DNA of 64,000 bases, taken from assembly GCA_013215145.1 (NCBI GenBank), contig JABSRP010000003.1, forward strand, positions 1 through 64,000, in the 5' to 3' direction. The DNA is from Pseudobacteriovorax sp. (GTDB lineage Bacteria; Bdellovibrionota_B; Oligoflexia; Oligoflexales; Oligoflexaceae). Under the pieces are notes generated by a model that did not search any database, had not been told where the DNA came from, and saw nothing but the letters and a program-made list of their open reading frames with translations. Made by a program: the position numbers and the translations under genes. Below are positions 58,421-64,000 of this stretch, in pieces. The number at the start of each line of letters is the position of its first letter. Position 1 is the first letter of the stretch.

Positions 58421-58669
58421 GTGAATCGTAAAGAGTTTATCAAAGCCATGTTTGGTGCTGTGGCGGCTATTGGAGTAGCAGCTAGCACTGCTCAAGCCGG
58501 CGAAGGTAAAGGAAAAGACGGCTGCAAAGGCAAAGATGGCTGCAAGGGTAAAGACGGCTGTAAAGGCAAAAAAGGCAAAGACGGCTGCAAGGGCAAAGAC
58601 GGCTGCAAGGGCAAAGACGGCTGTAAAGGCAAAGAAGGCAAAAAAGGTAAGGAAGCTAAGGAAAAATAG
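58421..58669 (+). CDS. Cys-repeat precursor peptide of an MNIO RiPP cassette
   Basis: 82 residues with a GTG start and a strong ribosome site (AAAGGAG, then ATACC). A Sec signal (MNRKEFIKAMFGAVAAIGVA, cleavage after AQA26) leads to a mature peptide of about 56 residues built almost only of Gly, Lys, Asp and Cys. Six Cys lie at 35, 41, 47, 56, 62 and 68, each in KDGCKG, in two blocks of three at six-residue period with a KGKKG spacer. Known MNIO precursors of the bufferin/oxazolin group are also secreted and Cys-rich but use EGKCG-like motifs. The modifying enzyme pair follows. Probably a metal-binding (copper?) peptide. Confidence 0.8.
   Translation: MNRKEFIKAMFGAVAAIGVAASTAQAGEGKGKDGCKGKDGCKGKDGCKGKKGKDGCKGKDGCKGKDGCKGKEGKKGKEAKEK
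58505..58660 (+). repeat. 18-bp tandem repeats in the precursor core
   Basis: Units of about 18 bases (GGCTGCAAGGGCAAAGAC type) occur in two triplets separated by a shorter spacer, and encode the six KDGCKG blocks. The near identity of units suggests recent duplication; the copy number may vary. Confidence 0.7.
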
Positions 58670-58746
58670 TCCCCTATCCTTCAAGCTACGAGTTAGTGAT
58701 GATGAAGGCTTCCTTTAAGCTAACAAAGTAAGTGTTGGAGGTCGCA

Positions 58747-59610
58747 TTGAAAAAAGGATTTCATGATCTAGGTATCGGTGCGGGACTCCGGCATCCTCAT
58801 TTCCGAGATATTATGGAAACAGCTCCTAATATTCCTTGGTTTGAGGCATTAACCGAGAATTATTTGGCCACCGAGGGCTACCCGAAAGACTGCCTCATGG
58901 AAATTGCAGATCGCTATCCCATAGCCTTGCATGGTGTGTCCATGTCAGTGGGCAGTCACGACTCCCTTGATTTGAATTACATAAAAAAGTTAAAAAAAAT
59001 GATCGGTGAGATCCATCCCGTCGCCGTTTCGGATCATTTATGCTGGACGGGGGTTATCGGGATAAATACGCACGATTTATTGCCTATGCCCTATACAGAC
59101 GAGGCTTTAATCCATTGTATCCGTCGGGTAAGGCAAATACAGGACGAGTTAGGTGTCCAAATCCTACTTGAAAATCCGTCGTCTTATCTTGCGTTTAAGG
59201 GGTCAGTTTGGGAGGAAGCAGCCTTTCTCAATACTTTAGCCATAGAGTCGGGCTGTGGCATTTTACTAGACATCAACAACGTGTATGTCTCATCAAAAAA
59301 TTTTGGTTTTGATCCTAAGTCCTACTTGAAACACATCTCTCCTGATCTTGTGGGTTATATGCATATTGCCGGGCATTCCCATAGAGAGGGGTATATTCTT
59401 GACTCCCATGTTGGCCCCATACCCTCTGAAGTGTTGAAGCTATACCATGAAACGATAAAAACCATTGGTCCTCGTCCTACTATCGTCGAGTGGGATGAAG
59501 ATATTCCTGAGTTGTCGGTACTGATGAAGGAAATCGAAAACGTAAAGCGAACTATCCCGACAGGGAAAGCAACAGCTGATAGCGAAAGGATGCGGGATGA
59601 ATCTTTTTGA
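58747..59610 (+). CDS. DUF692 multinuclear non-haem iron oxidase (MNIO, BufB-like)
   Basis: About 287 residues. GGAGG lies five bases before TTG 58747, which is preferred over GTG 58732. TIM-barrel enzyme of the MbnB/BufB/TglH family that modifies Cys in precursor peptides with O2 and two or three irons. Likely metal-site segments: LHGVSMSVG, VSDHLCW, LLENPSSYLAF, ILLDINNVYVSS, YMHIAGHSHREG, DSHVGPIP and VEWDEDIP. It lies between the repeat precursor and the DUF2063 gene, the classic order. The end overlaps the next gene by 14 bases. Confidence 0.9.
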   Translation: MKKGFHDLGIGAGLRHPHFRDIMETAPNIPWFEALTENYLATEGYPKDCLMEIADRYPIALHGVSMSVGSHDSLDLNYIKKLKKMIGEIHPVAVSDHLCWTGVIGINTHDLLPMPYTDEALIHCIRRVRQIQDELGVQILLENPSSYLAFKGSVWEEAAFLNTLAIESGCGILLDINNVYVSSKNFGFDPKSYLKHISPDLVGYMHIAGHSHREGYILDSHVGPIPSEVLKLYHETIKTIGPRPTIVEWDEDIPELSVLMKEIENVKRTIPTGKATADSERMRDESF

Positions 59611-60388
59611 TATGCAATGCTTCACACAACGCATGATTCAGTGCACGGAGATGCGATCCGAAGACCTTAGCAAAGTCGATGATATATTCAGAGACCTTCC
59701 CGGAGTGTCAGCAATAAAATCCATTGAAATCTACCGAGATATGTATCAAACGCGAGTTTTTGATACCTTGTTAGATGATTTTCCGCGGATTCTTAAGCTT
59801 ATGGGAGACGAGAGATTTGATCACTTAGCTCAGAGCTATATTAAGGCTTTTCCATCGAAAAGCTACACCCTCGAAGATATGGGGCAAGACTTCGCCCTAT
59901 TTCTAGAGCAATCTAAACAAGAAAGATTAGTTATCGACTTGGCCAAGTTAGAATGGGCGGTGGCTCTTTCCTTTCGGTATCCTCTCGTCGTCATGCCAGG
60001 GTGCTTCAACGATTTACAGGTAGCTCTCGCTGAAGGTGACGATGTCGCGCTTGAACTAAATCCTCGTTGCCATGTTTTAGACCTAGATCCGAGTCTTTTG
60101 GACTTCTGCGAGTGGCTAGAACAGCATGAGACCTTTCCCGAAATCAAGCAGGCTGTGACTCCGCTGGCGGTTCCACATCTTGTTTATCAATCTTCACGTC
60201 AAGTTTTTGAGTTGAAGCTGACGCAAGCAGAGTCTTGGTTTTTGGAATCTTTTCGCAAGGCCGCTCCCATGGGGCCGATTGTTGATGGCTTGCTTGAGCG
60301 ATTTCCTAGTGACGAGAGTCAAGGCATTATCAATACCTTTGGGGCCTGGATTGAGTCAGGAGTCCTGCTGCCTATTTTAATAAAATAG
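59597..60388 (+). CDS. DUF2063 partner protein (BufC/MbnC-like)
   Basis: 263 residues. The N-terminal domain has IEIYRDMYQTRVFDTLLDDFPRILKLMGDERFDHLAQSYI (about 40-85), the DUF2063 hallmark, then FPSKSYTLEDMGQDFALFLE. In known systems this partner forms a heterodimer with the MNIO and guides the precursor; the C-terminal half (about 110-263) is a wing-like domain. It overlaps the MNIO gene by 14 bases. A small GCCCC/GGGGC hairpin (60391-60405) follows, before the convergent amidohydrolase. Confidence 0.88.
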   Translation: MNLFDMQCFTQRMIQCTEMRSEDLSKVDDIFRDLPGVSAIKSIEIYRDMYQTRVFDTLLDDFPRILKLMGDERFDHLAQSYIKAFPSKSYTLEDMGQDFALFLEQSKQERLVIDLAKLEWAVALSFRYPLVVMPGCFNDLQVALAEGDDVALELNPRCHVLDLDPSLLDFCEWLEQHETFPEIKQAVTPLAVPHLVYQSSRQVFELKLTQAESWFLESFRKAAPMGPIVDGLLERFPSDESQGIINTFGAWIESGVLLPILIK

Positions 60389-60410
60389 TGGCCCCATAAG
60401 GGGGCAGGTG

Positions 60411-61736
60411 TCAATGAATGGATGCTTGGTTCTGAATCATGGTACTTAAGTTTTTAACAACCACACCGCGGCTCATGACGAAGGATACCGATTCCAGCTC
60501 CCTAATGTTTTTTAGAGGATCGCCATCTACTGCTATGATGTCTGCTTTGAAACCCGGCTTGATTTGGCCGAGGGAATCTTCCATCCCAAGTAGCTTTGCT
60601 CCGTGATAAGTTGCTGAATTAATCGCTGCCATGGGCTCCATCCCTCCCTTAACCATTAGGGCAAATTCTTGGGCATTATCTCCATGAGCTGAGACTCCCG
60701 AATCCGTCCCGTAAGCGATAGGGACACCAGCCTTATGAGCCTTAGAGAAGGTACTGAGAATTAATGGGCCGATCTCCGCTGCCTTGGGCCGTACGATTTC
60801 GGGAAAGAAGCCAGAAATCTTCGATTTTTCGGCCACCCAATTGCCTGCGAGGATAGTGGGTACATAGTAAACCTTATGCTTTTTCATAAGGGCGAAAATC
60901 TCTCGATCCATATAAGTACCATGCTCGATAGAGGAGACTCCTGCTTTGATCGCGCGTTTCATGCCTTCTTTACCGTGAGCATGGACGGCAACAGTAAATC
61001 CATAGTCCTTAGCTGTCTGGACGATGGCCTCTAGCTCATCCTTCATGAATTGGGGGTTGCGGCCACTCTTAGCCACGGAAAGGACTCCCCCCGTAGCTGT
61101 AATCTTGATGAGATCTGAGCCCTCTTTATAACGTTGGCGCACTGATTGCCTCGCCTGAGCCACTCCATTGATGACGCCTCCTTTGGGGCCGACATCAAAC
61201 ATTGTGTCCCATCGTCTGCCATTGGTGGGGTCTGCATGTCCGCCCGTTGTTGCTATCGATTTGCCGGCGGTAAAGATCCGTGGTCCAGGAAACCTGTTGG
61301 CGTTGATAGCGTCCCGCACTGCGATGGTCGTGTTATTGCCATCCCCTAAGTCTCTGATGGTAGTAAATCCTGCCAAAAGAGTCTTTTTTGCATTTTCTAG
61401 ACCGCGAATCGTAAATTCAGCATCGTTGACAGTAAAGCGTTCGACTTGGGCTCTGGGCCCATATTCAAAGCTGATATGGGTATGCATGTCCATAAGGCCA
61501 GGTAGGACCGTCTTTTTCTTGAGGTCAATGACGGTTGCCTCGTTGCTCCTTGGTTTGAGGAAACCTGGTTTAATCGAAATAATTTCATCGTCTATGGTAA
61601 TGATGGTGACATCATTTTGAATCTTCGATGACTTTGGGTGTATGAGCTTTCCTGCATGAATATAAATCTCCGAAACAGCCGCTTGACTCCAGCAGGCTAT
61701 TGTCAGGAACATGGTAACTTTAGACAGATGTCGCAT
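60411..61736 (-). CDS. Secreted metal-dependent amidohydrolase (imidazolonepropionase-like)
   Basis: About 441 residues from ATG 61736, with GGAG eight bases before it. The open frame reaches 62108, but that part runs inside the rarD gene on another frame and is rejected. It has a Sec signal (MRHLSKVTMFLTIACWSQAAVS). The TIM-barrel metal site shows MDMHTHISF (HxH), then VAVHAHGKEGM, SIEHGTYMD and YGTDSGVSAHGDNAQEF (last Asp), with ATGGVLSVAKSG in the lysine/strand region. The family hydrolyses cyclic amides or Xaa-Pro-like dipeptides; the substrate is unknown. It ends 22 bases from the DUF2063 gene on the other strand. Confidence 0.85.
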   Translation of the reverse strand: MRHLSKVTMFLTIACWSQAAVSEIYIHAGKLIHPKSSKIQNDVTIITIDDEIISIKPGFLKPRSNEATVIDLKKKTVLPGLMDMHTHISFEYGPRAQVERFTVNDAEFTIRGLENAKKTLLAGFTTIRDLGDGNNTTIAVRDAINANRFPGPRIFTAGKSIATTGGHADPTNGRRWDTMFDVGPKGGVINGVAQARQSVRQRYKEGSDLIKITATGGVLSVAKSGRNPQFMKDELEAIVQTAKDYGFTVAVHAHGKEGMKRAIKAGVSSIEHGTYMDREIFALMKKHKVYYVPTILAGNWVAEKSKISGFFPEIVRPKAAEIGPLILSTFSKAHKAGVPIAYGTDSGVSAHGDNAQEFALMVKGGMEPMAAINSATYHGAKLLGMEDSLGQIKPGFKADIIAVDGDPLKNIRELESVSFVMSRGVVVKNLSTMIQNQASIH

Positions 61737-61753
61737 AATTTTCTCTCCAGGTA

Positions 61754-62653
61754 TCAAGAGTTTACCGATGTGACTGTGGTTTTGAGTAGTCGGGGGCCTG
61801 TCACGAGAACCACTAATCCAATCCAAATAATGACAAAGGATAGTAGGCGCGCCATATTTAACTCCTCTCCCAACACCACGATAGCCACTAAAAATTGAAG
61901 GCTGGGGGCAATGTACTGAAGAAATCCCAAAGTTGCCATTGGCAATCTTTGCGCCCCAAAAGCAAACAGGACTAGTGGTACAGCGGTCACCAAGCCTGAC
62001 AGAGGTAAAACCCAATCGAGGTAATTTTGTCCCGTGCTCAGCCAAACCAATAAGTCTTGATCGTGACGGTACCAAAGGTAGAAGGCAGCGACGGGAAGCG
62101 ATAGGCAAGTCTCTAATAGCAGGCTATCCCAAGACTTAAAGCTGAGCTTCTTCTTTATGAGGCTATAGAACCCAAAGCTCACCACCAAAAGTAGACTTAT
62201 CCAGGAAAGCGAACCAGTGGCGATCACTTGCACGCTCAGCCCTAGAGCAGCGAGTCCGAGACAGACGTTTTGATTCCAAGTCAGTCGCTCGCGAAAGGCA
62301 ACCCGCCCCAAAAACACTATGAAAATAGGGTTTAGAAAATACCCGAGACTCGCTTCTAGTGTTCGTCCGGCACTAACTGCATAGATAAAGGTTACCCAGT
62401 TAAGCGATATTAATATGCTTGAGATAAGACTCGTTTTTAATATCGCTTTATCGGTAAAAATCCTTTTTAACTCCGCTTTACCAGATAAAAACAGACAGAA
62501 AGGTAGCAACGCGACCACTGACCATAAAATTCTGTGGCTCAAAACCTCCCAGGCCGGGACTGTTTTTAGCAGGATAAAGTAAAGTGGGCTCAGGCCCCAT
62601 AGTATGTAAGCTAAGGCAGCCGTTGCTAGCCCAGCCCTTGCCTTATTGATCAT
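61754..62653 (-). CDS. rarD: RarD-type EamA transporter
   Basis: About 299 residues from ATG 62653, with AGGAG ten bases before; GTG 62662 lies too close to the ribosome site. Ten membrane helices of the EamA/DMT superfamily are seen, with the RarD start (AALAYILWGLSPLYFILLK) and the family phrases HRILWSVVALLPF, SLISSILISLNWVTFIYAV and LGYFLNPIFIVFLGRVAFRER, then ATLGFLQYIAPSLQFLVAI. It exports an unknown small solute. The amidohydrolase follows 17 bases on. Confidence 0.9.
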   Translation of the reverse strand: MINKARAGLATAALAYILWGLSPLYFILLKTVPAWEVLSHRILWSVVALLPFCLFLSGKAELKRIFTDKAILKTSLISSILISLNWVTFIYAVSAGRTLEASLGYFLNPIFIVFLGRVAFRERLTWNQNVCLGLAALGLSVQVIATGSLSWISLLLVVSFGFYSLIKKKLSFKSWDSLLLETCLSLPVAAFYLWYRHDQDLLVWLSTGQNYLDWVLPLSGLVTAVPLVLFAFGAQRLPMATLGFLQYIAPSLQFLVAIVVLGEELNMARLLSFVIIWIGLVVLVTGPRLLKTTVTSVNS

Positions 62654-62934
62654 CGTGAGCACACTCCTGTCATCGTTTTCCTCCGCTATGAGCTAAGGCC
62701 TAAGTGGAGGAGAACTTATGGCATAGTTTAGAACTTGTGTACAGATGAATTAAAGTATTTCGCCAGGAAGAAATAGCCAGGTTTTGAGTCAATTTACGCA
62801 GTATTCTGAGGCAGAGAAGTTCGCAAGACTATGAAAAAAAACCGGCGTGAAAATCTTAATTTTGGCTTAACCGGCATGCCTGTTAAGCTTAGGTTCTCTT
62901 ATTCCGACCTTACTGCCATCTATGGAGGAAAGAA

Positions 62935-63144
62935 ATGGGAAAGACAAAACAAATCGTGAAACCAAAGCCAACCGCTGCAAAGGCCCAAGAGGCGGATGTC
63001 AGCTCTGAGACAGTATTCGTCTTTGATGCTGAATTAAACTCATGGGTCAGAGTGGAAAAATGCTCCCTCGGACAGGAGCAATACGATCTTGAAGAATTAG
63101 TATTGAGCGAAAAAAGTCAGGGTAAATTCTGGTTTGCTTGGTAA
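62935..63144 (+). CDS. Small hypothetical protein
   Basis: 69 residues, ATG after GGAGGAAAGAA, so translation is well supported. The N-terminal third is Lys/Pro/Ala-rich; the rest (ETVFVFDAELNSWVRVEKC..LVLSEKSQGKFWFAW) is probably a small beta fold. No signal peptide. A short terminator follows. No family is recognised. Confidence 0.6.
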   Translation: MGKTKQIVKPKPTAAKAQEADVSSETVFVFDAELNSWVRVEKCSLGQEQYDLEELVLSEKSQGKFWFAW

Positions 63145-63163
63145 GCCTGAAAAGGAGCTGGAT

Positions 63164-63182
63164 AAGCCCTTGCGGCTTTTTT
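63164..63182 (+). terminator. Short intrinsic terminator
   Basis: AAGCC/GGCTT stem of 5 bp with a 5-base loop (CTTGC), overlapping a T6 run (63177-63182). It follows the 62935 gene. Confidence 0.5.
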
Positions 63183-63228
63183 AAACAACGATTATCCTTG
63201 AATTTTTCATTGCTTGAGGTTTGGGGAT

Positions 63229-63663
63229 ATGACGAGATTTTTGATAGCTTTTGGGTTTTGTTGGTTGATTGCCTACCCGTTAATGGCGGAGGGGCCAGCT
63301 AAAATTCAAAAGGTGGCCAGCGGTGACATTACCCTTTCGGATGCGCTAGTCAAAGATGCCCAGAAAATAAAAACCTTATTTATAGTTATCTACGACATGG
63401 ACAGTCCCCGCCCCATGCCTTTTGCTGCGACCAAGGTAGATCTTAAGCAGCCGCCGAAGAAAAGCTTCCATAAGTTTGATTTGGACACCACATCGATTCG
63501 ACAAATGCGGCCTGGTCCATTGCCCAAAAATATGAGGATTAAGGCCCGTCTAGACGTTGATGGAAGCGCTGGAATGGACCAAGCGGGGGATATAACTGGC
63601 GAGGTGACATCCATCAAACCAGGGGCAAAAGGGGTAAAGATTTTATTGGACAAGAAAAAATAG
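63229..63663 (+). CDS. Secreted protein like the C-terminal domain of CcmI (c-type cytochrome biogenesis)
   Basis: About 144 residues from ATG 63229 with GGGGAT before it. The signal is MTRFLIAFGFCWLIAYPLMA. The mature part (GDITLSDALVKD..TLFIVIYDMDSPRPMPFAATKVDL..FDLDTTSIRQMRPGPLP..GDITGE) resembles the periplasmic C-terminal domain of CcmI/CycH, which helps recruit apocytochrome c. Here it is a free secreted protein with no TPR part and no ccm neighbour, so an independent role is possible. The match is by eye. Confidence 0.6.
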   Translation: MTRFLIAFGFCWLIAYPLMAEGPAKIQKVASGDITLSDALVKDAQKIKTLFIVIYDMDSPRPMPFAATKVDLKQPPKKSFHKFDLDTTSIRQMRPGPLPKNMRIKARLDVDGSAGMDQAGDITGEVTSIKPGAKGVKILLDKKK

Positions 63664-63883
63664 CTTACGGCTTTATCATTGGGCAGCTGTTTAATAAGTT
63701 GCCATGGTCATTCAAAAAATTTAACAATTAGTTAAAATGAATTATTTTGCCGCATTAGGTCTCCTGGTGAGAAGGCAAAAAGCCTTTATTTAATATATGA
63801 AATCAAAGAGTTAAATATATCCTGTGATGTTCCCTCAAGGGAGTCCGATAGTTTAATTATCGAAGGCTTGCTGTGAGGGTTAC
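63664..63883. other. Intergenic region before the last gene
   Basis: 220 bases, AT-rich, no gene or hairpin worth calling. Confidence 0.25.
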
Positions 63884-64000
63884 ATGATTCCAACAATTAT
63901 CCAGAATATGAATGTCGTGATTGGGAGCCTTATCATCGGCGAACTGATTGTCAGATGTTTCGTCAAGCGAGATAGTTATGACCATAAGGATTCATTGGCA
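63884..64000 (+). CDS. Start of a gene cut by the window edge, possibly a sterol desaturase relative
   Basis: ATG 63884 follows GAGGGTTAC and opens 39 codons to the edge: one membrane segment (VVIGSLIIGELIV), then a charged stretch ending SYDHKDSLA. The phrase KRDSYDHKDSLA resembles the start of sterol desaturase/fatty acid hydroxylase proteins (x-W/Y-x-x-(K/R)-D-(S/T)-L-x-N-L). This is weak. Confidence 0.4.
   Translation, partial: MIPTIIQNMNVVIGSLIIGELIVRCFVKRDSYDHKDSLA

Noticed and set aside
58355..58684. Long minus-strand frame of Ala/Phe/Val repeats across the RiPP precursor
   Set aside because: It is the antisense reading of the KDGCKG repeat region; the apparent hydrophobic repeat is a by-product of the GC-biased repeat and has no ribosome site.
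58536..58718. Plus-strand Ala/Lys/Arg-rich frame (histone H1-like look) inside the precursor
   Set aside because: It is a shifted-frame reading of the same 18-base repeats, without its own start signal.
61737..62108. N-terminal extension of the amidohydrolase frame
   Set aside because: It lies inside rarD in another frame. The signal peptide and ribosome site both point to ATG 61736.

Overview
The window reads as a chromosomal segment of a Gram-negative bacterium with many secreted proteins and lipoproteins. A TIGR02147-type regulator, four 7TM-DISM receptors, many small lipoproteins of the CG..GNP kind and Asp-rich lipoproteins suggest Bdellovibrionota/Oligoflexia (a Pseudobacteriovorax-like bacterium). 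That placement is inference from gene content only. No rRNA, tRNA, IS element, prophage or CRISPR array was seen.

Layout. 1-3.8 kb: small lipoproteins, one of them broken at an A7 tract, and a periplasmic sugar-binding-like protein. 4-9.2 kb: a TolC-like protein and an RND permease with no adaptor gene, then an RDD membrane protein. 9.3-14.6 kb: rsgA, a 7TM-DISM/Hpt/CheA-type kinase and a LysR regulator. 15-19.8 kb: a trypsin-like lipoprotein, another lipoprotein, and a five-gene operon of secreted Cys-containing proteins, three of them paralogs. 20-27.9 kb: pbpC with an alpha-2-macroglobulin gene (yfhM type). 28-31.3 kb: a 7TM-DISM/SpoIIE phosphatase and a Xre/RES toxin-antitoxin pair.

31.3-42.1 kb is a complete branched-chain amino acid locus. 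leuACDB (+) and ilvE-ilvB-ilvN-ilvC-ilvD (-) converge on a shared terminator. Each operon begins with a short leader peptide rich in Leu/Ile (leu) or Ile/Val/Leu (ilv), followed by an intrinsic terminator and a competing antiterminator pairing. This is classic ribosome-mediated attenuation on both sides. LeuA ends before the usual leucine-sensing C-terminal domain.

42.2-48.4 kb: two more 7TM-DISM/Hpt/CheA-type kinases with a single-domain LuxR-type regulator between them. 48.7-57.8 kb: secreted proteins, an M1 metallopeptidase, a class 3 lipase lipoprotein split at a C7 tract, Asp-rich lipoproteins around a TIGR02147 regulator, and a frameshifted Mpo1/DUF962-like gene. 57.9-60.4 kb: a lone receiver domain, then a bufferin/oxazolin-like RiPP cassette. 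The cassette has a secreted precursor with six KDGCKG repeats, a DUF692 MNIO enzyme and a DUF2063 partner. 60.4-64 kb: an amidohydrolase, RarD, two small proteins (one like the CcmI C-terminal domain), and the start of a possible sterol desaturase.

Most notable: the MNIO RiPP cassette with a non-canonical core repeat, the twin attenuators, the Cys-rich secreted operon, the paralogous Hpt kinases, and three frameshifts that could be phase variation, decay or assembly error.
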